From the NCBI RefSeq assembly GCF_022458985.1, contig NC_061779.1:11482501-11546500 (forward strand): a stretch of 64,000 nucleotides of DNA, in the 5' to 3' direction. The stretch comes from Mugil cephalus (taxonomy: Eukaryota; Chordata; Actinopteri; Mugiliformes; Mugilidae). Numbering within the stretch: position 1 is the stretch's first letter; each line of letters starts with the position of its first letter. Both the position numbers and the translations under genes were made by a program. The notes under the pieces are model-generated. The model saw nothing but the letters and a program-made list of their open reading frames with translations. It ran no database searches and was not told the origin of the DNA. Of the stretch, positions 12,748 through 24,800 are shown in pieces.

Positions 12748-15700
12748 CTATGTCAAGATACGAGCCACCTGGGCCTGAATCTCCCCATCGGGGTGAGAAA
12801 GCAGCTGGACGAGTCTGCCCTGCAGCTGGGAAGATTCATCCAGCATGACCCGGAAGAGGCAATCCTGCTTCCGCCTCAGTTCGTCGGCCACCTGGGCAGA
12901 CGGCCTCCAGGCCTTCAAGTTCCCTACAAAGGTGAGCAGCCGCAGGAGCACCGGAGGGGCCGTTCGCTGGTCAAACAACAGCATCACAGAAGCTGGTGCC
13001 TGGATCGAAAAGGAGATAATGTAAGAATGAGGATGTCTAAAAAACATGCAAACTACACCGGTTGTTTGATTTACATGAGGCCGACGAGATAAAGACTGAA
13101 GTTTCATCCATTCTGTCTTACCTGAGCTTGAACAATGTCATCCATCATGTCTGGGTTGGATGACAAATTCACAAGGACTTTCAAAGTCTGCACCTGAAAC
13201 AAAAACACAAGAACACTTTAACCTAACACGTCACAGTCCTGCTGGCCATAACTATCCTCCACAACTTCTTTGAACAGGCAGTTAAAATCTTAGACTGGAA
13301 ACTTCTTCACTTTCATTACTGTAATGTCCTAAAAAGGTGTAATATCCTTGATCTACACAGCCACCAAGTCTTTATGGATGCCTGTCCCATTTTCAAAGTT
13401 TTAAATGCTCTTTTCACCCACCAGCGAATTAATTCATCCAGAGAAAAAATATTGAAAGACAAAGAACGAGAGCTCTAACTAGAGGTGACTGTAATGTACC
13501 GAAGCGTAGAACTAAATTCTCCTTATCTATAAGAGGACTGCATTCCTGGAAGTTGTCACCACACATCCAAAACTGCCACAACTACTTACTTTAAAAAAAA
13601 AACATCTAAAACACGGATTAAAAATACATCAGACATGTACTCACATAGCCTAAATAGTTTTCTTAATCTGATACATACTCTCAGGGTTCATGGTCCATTA
13701 ATGTTTTTTTATAATTGTGGGTGAAATGTTTTGTCATAACTGTTTTGATACTGTCTGTCTGTGTCCTTTTTGGTTTGTTTTGACATCGTCTATCTGTGTC
13801 TGAATCTGTAATTGTCTATTGTATGATTGTTGTTTTAACGTCTTCTCTATCTGTGTTGTGTATCTGCCTTGAGACCACAGCTGAAAATTAGCATTTGTGC
13901 TAAGTCCACGCATTTACACTGATTACTAACACATCAATGTTGATTAACGTGCACTGTCTCACTTCAATAAACTAACAATAATAATAAAAAGGGCCATCAC
14001 TTATATATTGTCATAGTATTTAACGTTTTTCTGCCCAGAATATACAAACCTGTTGCACTTCATTGCTCACAACCAGCAGAGACAGTAAAAGTGTAACAGA
14101 ATGCTTCAGCAAGTGTTGATGTTTGTCTGTCACTGAAAGGTTCGTTAGCAGCCTCAGAGCACCAAGCTGAAGGTCCGAATTCACTGGTGACATCTCAATC
14201 AGTTCCAGCACTTGCGGCACATAAACCTATAAAACAGGATGTTTTTAGTGGGACACGTCTTCTCCAAAATAAAGACGTGGATATACAATCTAAGCAATAG
14301 AAGGGCTACAGACTTGACTTACCTTTATTTGTTCCTGGTTCTGGATGTTCATGCACAGATTATTTAAAGCGTTCAGACTCTGCACTCGAACCCCCGCGGA
14401 AGCATCAGAAAGGAAACCGGCTATGATATGAATTCCTTCAAACTCCCGTATCAGATTCTGTGGGATCAATGAGGCAGAAAATAAGGACTCAAATTATATT
14501 AAAAAAAAAAAACTAAATACAACAACAACAGATACATGACTCTTAAGCTGTGCTCAGTAGTTGAAAACATAGTTCCTCATTTGAGAATAAAGCAGAATAA
14601 ACTTCACTAAGGCAGTGCTCTAGAGAAATAAAACTTGACTGATCAGACCGGACCACCTCCTTCCACTGCTCCGTGGTCTAGTCCTGACTCTCATGTGTCC
14701 ATTTTAGGAGCTTTGGACACCCTGACTACATAAAAACATAAGCTCATATGTAAGTTCAGACCATACTAGTCCGCCTTCACTCCCCTCTTGATCATGGGTT
14801 GTAGGTTCACCGCTTTTCCTTCCTTGGACCTCGATCAATGGGTTATGATCACTGCTCACAATAAACACCCTACAAGATTTGTAGTTTTGGAGATGCTCTG
14901 ACCCAGTCATCTATCCATCCAAACTTAAACCTCCTTTAAGTCGCTGCTGCCTAAAATACCCCACCCACTGACTGGTGCCATGATAATGCATTTTTACTGT
15001 ACCTGATTCACAGTAAAAGCGGCAGTGTTTCCTAACGTAAGCAGAATCCGACATCTGTCTGATGGATTATCACTGGTCTGCAGACATGACAGCAGCATTT
15101 TCAAGTGTTGTGGCTCCAGGTTGCTGGGGGACTGGTGGATGATATCGCCTACAATCAATAAGACACTAACATCACTTATTGAGCTTGTCATGGAGAGACT
15201 GTCATAGATAGATAGATAGATAGATTATTGATCCCGTGGGAAATGTGGCATCCAGTAGCATTGTTACATATACAGGAGGACTCACACGTCAATAACAACA
15301 GCGAAAAACACAAATAAAGAGTATAATGTGGTACAAACATATATAAATTTTCCAAACGTATATACTGAATATACAAGGATGTATGTATATATAGAATATA
15401 TACAGTATATATATGTATGCAATATACAAAGACATGAAAATATGGTGAAACGTAAAATATGTATTCATCTTATATAGTATATAAGTATATAAAAATATAG
15501 GATGTAGATGTAACATGTAAAACGTGAGATAATTAAAAGAAATAATAATATAAAGAGGTGAGTATATGAAGAATATGTATAGGACTCTACATGATATATG
15601 ATGTAATTTCTAAGAAATATAAGCCATGAGATAAATAATTCTGTATAAGACATAATGAAAAGTCAAGTTTTTCTACTTCGTACTATATAACCTTGAGGTA

Positions 15701-15990
15701 TTCACTTTCATATCAGCCACCTGGTTGTTACCTGATGAAGCATCCATCGGTCGTGGACAGACAACATCCAGCCCAGACACCCTGGCCACCAGACTCCCCG
15801 GCTGTAGCTTCACTCCACTCTGCTGGCAGCTCTTGACACCAGGACCTTCAGCGGAGACATTTTTCTTATTCCTCCTGAAAATACCCCCGCTGATAAGTTT
15901 GTAAACCCCGTAAGAAGCTCCAGCCCCGGCAAGAATACCGAGCAAAGCCTTCATGTTGCCTATCCTGGGAGTAATGCTGCCATCGCCCAT
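12748..15990 (-). CDS. armc10: Armadillo repeat-containing protein 10
   Basis: Six exons on the minus strand, all GT-AG and in phase: 15732-15990, 15003-15148, 14323-14457, 14050-14226, 13122-13193 and 12748-12999 (stop at 12748). They give 346 residues, against about 343 in human ARMC10. The N-terminus has a hydrophobic anchor (MKALLGILAGAGASYGVYKL) followed by a basic stretch, the outer-mitochondrial-membrane signal of this family. Armadillo repeats follow, with recognisable cores such as RILLTLGNTAAFTVNQ, SLNALNNLCMNIQNQEQIK and LGALRLLTNLSVTDKHQHLL. Family knowledge: ARMC10 sits on mitochondria and affects their transport and dynamics with the Miro/TRAK machinery. An upstream in-frame Met (MGDGSITPRIGN) is used as the start; the Met just before KALLG would also serve. 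Its neighbour fbxl13 is divergently oriented, as in human 7q22. Confidence 0.93.
13225..13990 (+). repeat. Probable LINE 3'-end fragment in an armc10 intron
   Basis: The sequence has no open frame but runs into a tail (CTTGAGACCACAGCTGAAAA, TTAGCATTTGTGCTAAGTCC, CACTTCAATAAACTAACAAT) ending in an AATAATAATAAAA-like repeat. This is the layout of fish non-LTR retroposon 3' ends. It is decayed and its family is not certain. Confidence 0.4.
15204..15660 (-). repeat. GATA microsatellite with a reversed LINE-like tail and an AT-rich tract
   Basis: A GATA repeat at 15207-15227 adjoins TTATTGATCCCGTGGGAAAT, the reverse complement of the common fish retroposon tail. An ATATGTATATA-rich tract follows to about 15660. 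The whole lies in intron 1 of armc10. Confidence 0.6.
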
Positions 15991-18767
15991 GCTGCCGCTG
16001 TGTCTTTAGCTAAGCTAAGCTAAGCTAGGCTAACCTCCAGATGCCCTGAAACCTTACGAACACGGTCTATTATTAACTTAGCAGCTCACTGACCCGGCTC
16101 ATTAGCTACCTAGCACTAACGGCAACCCGTCCAGGACACTACAAAGACCTCTGAAATACATTTTAACAGCTTCATTCTTGTGGCAAGTGGACAACTTTGC
16201 TGACAAGCCACAGTTGTCAACAATACTCTCTCAGTTGTTCCGGTTTTGAGTCTGAGTCGGTCTCCTCGTCGGGACGTGTTTCCATGGACACGGTGCGGTG
16301 GACGCGCGTTTAGACCGATGCTCGCCCACGAAATGTTTTACTCGTACCCACATAAAGTCAATGCGCGTACCATGGAGGCAGTAAGGAGAAACATAAAGCC
16401 CAAAATAGTCACTGTTTTTCTTTTTTTGCCGTTGCCAGATGGCTCCGCGTTGACCAAAACAATTTTTTTTAAAAAAATGAGTGACAGTCAGACAGTTCAG
16501 ACCCTGATGGAGGATTTGCATGAAGTAAGAAAAAAAATGTATTTCTATACAACTTCACCAGCTACCAAGATGCATTCAGACTCAGATTCAGATTTAGAAC
16601 ACTGTGTTTGTCCTCAGGGACTAATTAAGGACACACTGAGCAGGCACCGACGACATGAGACTGAGTAGGAAAGTTATGTTAAAAAATTAGGTAACAGAAT
16701 AAACAAATTGGAATAAATATATAGCCTACATAAAATAAATGAGAACAAACACACACCTGCTGATGAGTAGTGCAAAAATGAGTAGTGCAATAACTGAACA
16801 TTATATACAATATATACATCTGGGTGCAAATTTGGCAATGAGAAAGGTCAAGGCTGCATCTGCACTTGTATTAAATAGAACAGCTTTGTTAGGCCGTAAT
16901 GCCTCAGTTTGTGGTCTTCATCAGGGTCCTCCATAAACACACTGCATAGAACATTTTAAACATCTAGCGTTTTATACTAACATTATAGAGGAAAATTACA
17001 GCAAGCAAATTACATTCAATTAGGAACGTCTATGAGACATGAATCTGCAGTTTTACCCAATGAAATTGCACAACTTGGCCAGATGGTGGAACTATAATCT
17101 TATTAACAAATTGATTAGTGATTAAACAGAGATCACATTTGTATCGAAATTTGTCTCAACCATTTTTTTTTTGTCTTGCTCACAACATTCTTAAACAAAT
17201 TAAGGACAAAATTACCAAAATAAGACACCATCACAGTTTGAGCCATGGCACTTTTTGCTTCACAGTCTGAATTCTGTGAGATAAAAACATCAAGTCATCC
17301 ATCAAGAAGAAATGCTAATTTTTTACATTTCCTCTCCCCTCCAGAGCTCCCTTGTCAGTCTCTGTGTGTTTAGAGACATGCTTCTGTGTGAGGATGGTAC
17401 TGCTCTCCGGATTTTTCTGTTCTTCTCTACCTTTAGTGGCCTTGCAGTAGCAGTGCAAATGGCTTTGGCTGGTACGTGGATTTAATCGCTCTAATCCTGA
17501 ACCTAATCCACCACACCTGTGATGGTATGGATGAAAGAAATGGCTGAAAAGGTCTGAGGAGACATAACCCTGTTCAGCTGTAGCAAACTAGACTCACGCT
17601 TAACACCCTGGCCTGTTATTTTTTTTTATATACAACTTATTCAAATAAATATTACTTTTGTAACTCTGACATAATGTCTCCACTTCATGGTGTCGCCCTC
17701 AAGTCAGGTTATATGTGACTATAATGTCACTCTCTCCGCACTTTACTGTTGACAAGTGGTGGCTAGTCCACACAAAAAACACTGCCACAGATCACCAGAT
17801 TTTCCCCAAAGGTATTTGATGGTCCATCTACAAAGTTCAACAATGTTGTGAAATGTTAAGGACAGAGTTCATAAAAGCAAACGTGCATAAAAGGGGCACA
17901 AAACAACATGTACCTGTATGATTTTAATAAAGTGACTCTAAAACAACAATCACTGATAGTGTTGTAGAGCGAATGTCGATGTATCGCCCGATGATGTAAC
18001 ACGTCTTTATCAAAATATAAAGGCATCGTTTTTGTGCGTGTAATACAGTAATACAGTAAAGATCAATCAAATCAAAAGTCTCTGACATATTTATATCCAA
18101 TATTATATCCATATTAGAAATAGAAATAGAAAACTATTATTCATTCATTTTCTGTAACTGCTTGTCCTCTGGAGGGTCACAGCAGTGCTGGAGCCTACTC
18201 CAGCTGTCACTGGGCGAGAGGCGGGGGGAAAACTATTATTAACAACAACAAATTTTGACAGTCATTGAGACCAGCTTATAAACTATTACTTGTTGGCAGG
18301 CCAAGATGGGGGAAAATGTAACAATTATCCTTCAACTGCATATTACAATAGTTGCTGTATTCAAATAAATCCCTGATTTCTGCTGTGGCTAAACAAGTGA
18401 CCAATGTGACAAGGTGAACAGTGAGGACGAGGAACAAATCATGGGCGAGCTTTACTTGCAATGCGCGTCCACCGTGCTGCTATCGGGGGGCGGGGTCAAA
18501 GGGGAAACTGTCCCGACCAGGAAACTGAATGGGACATAACACCAGCTACAGCTTCGAGGGGTCGACCAAAACTTTCTCAGAGTTTCCATTTGCTACACAT
18601 TGTAATAAAATCGTAGGTCACATCTCTAATTATATGATTTAATTTGGAAAATGTTTCAAATACGTTAATTTAATTTGTTATCAGAAAGGTTGTATGTACA
18701 CGAAGGCCACAGTGCTGACACTCATTAGTTGTCCAACATTTAACGTCACCTTAGTTTTACTCGATTC
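15991..18767. other. Intergenic region between armc10 and fbxl13
   Basis: The two genes are transcribed divergently away from this stretch. Just upstream of armc10 is a short tandem of TAAGC units (about 16008-16031). An open frame at 16246-16668 on the plus strand has no family resemblance and is not called. About 18137-18235 matches a common fish interspersed repeat. Nothing else was recognised. Confidence 0.55.
18137..18235 (+). repeat. Fish interspersed repeat fragment
   Basis: The segment reads TCATTTTCTGTAACTGCTTG, then GGAGGGTCACAGCAGTGCTG, GAGCCTACTCCAGCTGTCAC and TGGGCGAGAGGCGGGG. This is a familiar dispersed repeat of teleost genomes, here a truncated copy. Its class is not certain. 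Confidence 0.6.
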
Positions 18768-18780
18768 GTTACCTAGCAAC
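18768..18780 (+). promoter_or_regulatory. X-box (RFX binding site) in the fbxl13 promoter
   Basis: The sequence GTTACCTAGCAAC fits the X-box consensus GTNRCC-N(0-3)-RGYAAC perfectly, with a 1-base spacer, and ends 101 bp before the fbxl13 ATG. RFX factors drive ciliary genes through this site, and FBXL13 is a motile-cilium protein, so site and gene agree. Binding is inferred. Confidence 0.8.
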
Positions 18781-18881
18781 GGTGACTTCCCAAGTGGAGA
18801 TGAGGATCCAGGCAAAATCTGACAAACAGAAGTAAAACGATAACTTTACTGTTAAATAATTATTTGGCTGTTTGACCCAAC

Positions 18882-21800
18882 ATGGCTGTAGCAAACTCAG
18901 AGCCTGTTCTGAAAGACTGCGAACTAAAACAATGCCTACCACAAATATATAAGGTAACTATATTTTCTTGTGTAGAACTATTGGTAACGTTATATGGCAA
19001 AGTTTAGCTGCAATTAGCTTTGGATTTGATGGGATCATTTGATGTCGTTAATATACATCTAACTCACCGTGACAACAACCTTATACATTTTTTTTTTCTT
19101 GAATGTTAAAAATCATGTAAAATTTCTTTTACAGGCTTTATTGACAGCTTCTTGTCTGTCATGCCCCAGCGACCCCATACAGTTTCTGAAAAACACTCTT
19201 AGGGCTTTCCAGGGAAATGATAACCTTCATGGTGTGGACTGGTATGTATATAAACCCACTTTGTGTCTTTTATTAAAACAAACACATGGTGGCTCACTTT
19301 CTCACATTTTCTTTTAGGCTACCAAATGTGAACCAGGGGGTATTAGCTTTTTCTTTAGCCATATTTAATTTAATATAAAGATCAATTTCAATGTGTTGTG
19401 TGGTTGCACTGTGGATTTACCTAAATTATATTTACATTTTCATATGTACTTAAAGTCACTTAATAAACAACCACTCTGCGATGTTTAGTGTTTTCAGCTC
19501 CCAAAAATAATTCACTATAATTTATGGATTATTTAGAAAAGTAATCTGGTTAAATATCTCCTATAAAATGTATTATCACTTCTACTAGTAGCCACTTCTC
19601 ACATCCTTGCCATTATACTCTCATTCGCCACAACATTAAACCACCTCCCTAATACTGCGTAAGTCTACCTTGTGCCTCCAAAACACTTCTGACTCATTGG
19701 GGAGTGGACACAGGTTGTCTGAGTGTGTCTTGTGGTGCCTGGCACCAGGACGTGATCAGTTTGGGATCCACAACACATTGGGCACATGTTTTAGAGGCGT
19801 TCCTAAACATGTTTATTTTTGTGGTGTGGAAGACCACATTTTTCCGTTATATTCCGAATATCCAACGGGCTGTGTTGTTGCATAACAGTGGGGGAGCCTG
19901 ATCAGCAATAATATTTAGGTGGATAGTACGTGTCTAACACCACATAACATCCACGTGAATGTCAGGACCAAAGCTAATGAGACAATGAACGTTATTCACA
20001 TACATTCTTCACATGAACGGCATACACAGGCCAGTACTTTTAATGCTGTGGCTGATCGGTATATATTGCCATTTTGAACGGTCATTTAACATAATTCATC
20101 AGCATTTCATATAAATCGCAGATTTATAAATCATATTGTCTGTGATGTCAGGATTCAGAAACATTCAGTTTTTGATAAAAGCTTTCTGTTTCTAAGGCAC
20201 AAGTTTGTTGCTGCTGCATCACAACACACTGCAAAAGCTACTCTGACACAAAGGCCGGTGGATACAGAATACATGGATCCAGATAACATGGTACAGTATG
20301 GTTTAGCAGCACGCTCAAATGACTTTAAGTTGAGATACTTTGTATCTCGTTTCTTTTATAATATTTTCTGCTCTGCATTTCTTTCTAGGTGTCCTTTTGT
20401 GTATTTGAAAAGGCCTATACCTATTACAGTAACAATTTAACAAGCTCTTGTTTCAGGTAAGCCTGCAGTATTTTTACCTCAATGAATATGTGACAGTTTA
20501 AGTAACTGATGAAGGATTTCTTGGAGGTATGAGTCAAAAGCAGAAGATGCAAATACTTGCAGTTTTCAAGTGGAAAACATTGAAATTGTTAAAATAATCC
20601 ATTTGAAAATAAAGACAAGTTAATACCATAAAATGCTTAGGACTTTAATTATCGTCAATGTGTACAGACCACAAGAAACTTGATTTGCTCCAGTTGGAGA
20701 AAGACCATTAAAGGCATGAACACTTAGTCGTATTTGCCATCAGAAATGTGACCTACAATTTAAATGAGGAGGAAACACATTCACAGGTTTGACACGTGAT
20801 TTCTTTCAAAGTTTTGTTAAAAGCACATCCCTTATGTTCACAAACAAAACATTTGAAAGCCATACAATTTAATCTGTCTGCTTTGCTGATCTTCATATTG
20901 TATGCTGAGCATTTCTTTTATTTACTTTGACTCAGGGTATACTTCTGTCCTTAGCAGTGATTCCTTTTGAGCCCGTCGATAGGGTGTATAACGTGTGTTT
21001 GATCGATGGGCTGCAGCCCTTGTATAGCGGTTAGTGGACTTAGCATAATATATACGTAACGGTGACACATTTCTGGCTGGTCGAGGAGGAAGGCTCATCC
21101 TGTGTTCACCATCCCTGGGAGTGATCCTCAATGCAAAACCCTTGGGCACAGACATCCATTCAGAAAACCAGTAAGGAAAGTTTCTGTGCTCCATAGTTAA
21201 ACTGGAAGGAAGCGTCTTCATTACACCCGCATTGATGCCATTGAGGGAAATGGCTTGTTTTTGTGGCTTGGAAAAGGAATGCATTACGTTGTCAGTTCTG
21301 TAAGACGTGATCCCACCCTGGGGTGAATCTGTGTCACTAGATACGGTGTTATCATTCGGTTCCTCAGCGTCAAAAACTACATTTCGATCATCTTTATTTA
21401 GCATGATACTGTCTTTTTGAAATCCGAGGTAACCATTATTTTTGCTTGTACCGTGAAGGGAGTTGGACGGTTTCACAGTAAACACCAGGTGAGATTTGTC
21501 CATCTGATTTTGTAGTTCTTGTGGAATACTTGTTTGAATACTCACAGAACTTTGTGGTAAAAGGCTATTAGAGCTTGAAGAAACAGAGCTGCCAGTTCCA
21601 GGCTGGTAGATGGTAGGAGTATAGTTTACATTATTTGAATACTTTGCTGGTATTTTCCCATTTGGCAGGCGATCTATTGGTGCATATAACCGTTTGCCAT
21701 GGTAACTCAACGATGCTGGCTTTTGTGTACGTAGGTCATCCGGTTGAGTCACTCTTTGGAAGTCTTTACCAAGCTCAAAGCCATCTGATGGGCTTTGATA

Positions 21801-24800
21801 ACCTTTTAAATAGTCATTACTGTGAGATGTATATTCTGAGTTTGGGATATTTGCCTCAGGAGGTGTTAAACTGGGTGATTCATTGTTGCTGGAATCCTGA
21901 GATGGTTCGTCTGGATATTTAAGGGGAGATGCAGTAGAAAAATTCTCTCCAAAATATGAGCCTGAGGGAAAATGCATTTGTTGCAGTTGATCGTTGCTTG
22001 TTGACTGAACAGGAAAATCTCTATCATCCATATTACTTAGGTCAATATCTGTGGCTGCTAAATGATATCGTGCGTCCAGGGCATAGTGCGGCCTAAACTC
22101 TTGGTTGTCAGAAATACTGGAAGAACCAAGACTTTCACTGGAGTCCAAAAGATCTGCTGTTTTGTAGCTGGCATCCTGTCCGTTCCAGACTTTTTGCTTA
22201 TGGTTGTCAACATCGGTAGAAGTTTCATTTTTCAAATTAAACTCTCCTGAAGATTCAACATTTTTCAAAGCTTCTTGTGCAGTTTGGAAATGAATACCCA
22301 CGTCACTCCCTGGTGTTAAGAAGGCGTTCTTCATAATTTCTACAAACCGTTCAAAATGATTGATTGTTGGGAAACTGATGCCAATTACATCCTTTTCTGT
22401 ATGTTCCTTCAATAAAACGCCAAATGGATGATGATCGGCGCTTGAATGTTCATATTTCTGCTTCAAAGGAGAAGCCTCCAAGAACTCATCTTCTTCCTGT
22501 ACCGAGTCTGGTTGTCTTTGCTCCTTCTCTTCACCAAGGCTAGTATCAGGGCTGACATCCTGCCCGTCTGTATCTAGGACCGGTTCTGTCTGAGGGGAAA
22601 CAAAGCTTTGTTGTCTTGTAGCTTCCGTCTCATCCTCATAGTTTGTGTTTAAAGACACTCCAAAAGGAAACTGGTCAGAGGTTTCTGGGCTCTCATAGAG
22701 ATGGTAGCCATGTGCAATGTTGAATCCTATCAGGGAGTAAACATCGCAATAAAGTTACTTAATGTTTATGCAAGTGAAGAATGCTAAATGCCTTACCTTT
22801 TTGAAGAGGAAAACAGATACAGATCCACAGCACAGTGCCAAGCAAAGCCATCCTAGGAAATAAACCATTTTCAGAGACGAAAGTGACAAACGTAGCTAAA
22901 AAAAAAAAAAAACAATGCTTAAATGTTATTTACCCAAACTGAAGAGCCATGACAGTAACAGAAGCAGACCATTGATTGCACACAATAATCACTCATGCTC
23001 TGCCCTCTCTTTCTCCCGAAAGTTGGACAAGAAATGCCCAAGGAAGGAAAACCTTAGTGCCTGATTGTAATTAGGTGACTGAAGACAGCTGGTGCAGTGT
23101 CAAATCAGTCCATTGGAAGTTTAGCATTTACTCCAAGGGCTGCTCTTCATTCTGTCTTTTTAGCTCAGATGTAACTCTAAACCGTCCTGATCACTTTCTC
23201 TTCATCATTGTGAACAAGTGGTTCGTGAGGATATTCTATTTCACAGATTACCTTTCAGTTGCCCATTGTCAGTACAGGTTATGTCCCCTATTGACCCTTT
23301 CTGTCCTGTCATCACCCTCCTGCCTGAATGTCCAATATCCTAATAATCAGTTTGATAAAGTTATATGGGAGGGATAATACACCGACCAGGCTTGCTGCTG
23401 ATGCTCCATTTTAAATTAGATTATTTCCTAATTCCCTGCATTGTTTTCTGCCAAATAACTCTCATCAGGCATAACATTATGACCACCTGCCTAATATTGT
23501 GTAGGCCTTCTGAAGGAGTCCTGTTGTAACTAATCTTGTTAGTTGGGAGGGGGGCTTTGGGTGTTTTTTGAGTTGTTCCTAAACCATTGTGTGTGTCTGT
23601 GTCAGGCTGCATCCAACAAGGATTGTCATTTCTATGGGGTGGGGGGCGTCTGGTCTGATCTGGTCTACGTGGGTGGCACATGTCTAAGAAACATCCACAT
23701 GACTGTCAAGACTGAAAATGTCCCCCAGCTGAACATTGAATTGTTACAAGACGATCAATGCTTTTCACGTCACCTGTCAGCGGTCATAATGTTATGAATG
23801 ATCGGTGTGTGATCGCGACCCTGCTTAACCCTAATGCGTGCTCCTGAGAGGCTGCCTGGACGACGCCTCGTCACTGAATTAATAATGAGCTGTGTTCGCT
23901 GTTGTGTGACAGAAAGTGGAAGAGGTTCATCGTTCAGAGCAAGAGAGATGCCATGGAGCTGGCACAGAAGATGGACGTGGCAAAGAAACACTTTGAGAGG
24001 ACATGCCAACGCGTTGCACTCACCAGATGGCTGAAATGGGTAAAATTACACAAGAAGACAAAGGCTGGTAGGTGGCTACTTGAGTATATCTGAGTGAGTA
24101 AATTAGAATGAGGGCTCCTTGGCTTAAATAAGGTGGAACTTTTTTTGTGACGCTCCTTCACACTCACTAGCCGGTGCATTGGGTACACATGTGAAAAGTA
24201 ATGCATTCTAATAAATCAAAACTAAATATTAGCTTTGTGACTGTTATAATGTTCAGTTTATGCTGAAACAGCGTCAGAAACGTGGCAATTTAACTGTATG
24301 ATCATTTTGGGAGATACACTGTGTGGTGCTGTTAAAGCGTATTGAGTTAAACTCAGAAGCGTTTCTGTTATTTATCCTGGAATAGGGATGTCGAAATATT
24401 AGAAACATGAGTCGGTATCACACAGTGTAACAGTACTACAAACCACAGCTTGCGAAAGGAAAACAGATGAATCAACAGCTCTTTCAGTTATTTCAGACAA
24501 ATTCTGAATCTCATAACCTTCATGAAGCTGAGATTAGGTGCAGGACTGTTACAGCAGCAGATTGCATTCATTTTCACCAGTGTACCTAATAAACCGGCAA
24601 CTGTACATACCCTGAGAAAACATAAGCTGTGGTTAAGAAACGTGTCCAAGCTAAAAGTCTTTCCTGACAATCATTTCTTCCCCACTCTGTACACCCACTG
24701 CTGTGACTCATTTTGTCCCTGCACTTGCACTTTTTCACTCATTGATTTAATTCTACTTTTACGAGCCAAAACTGTCTTCGGGATTCTGAGTAAACTAAAT

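Noticed and set aside
16246..16668. A 140-codon plus-strand open frame upstream of armc10
   Set aside because: No family resemblance, odd composition, no splice partners or promoter signals; probably chance or a repeat relic.
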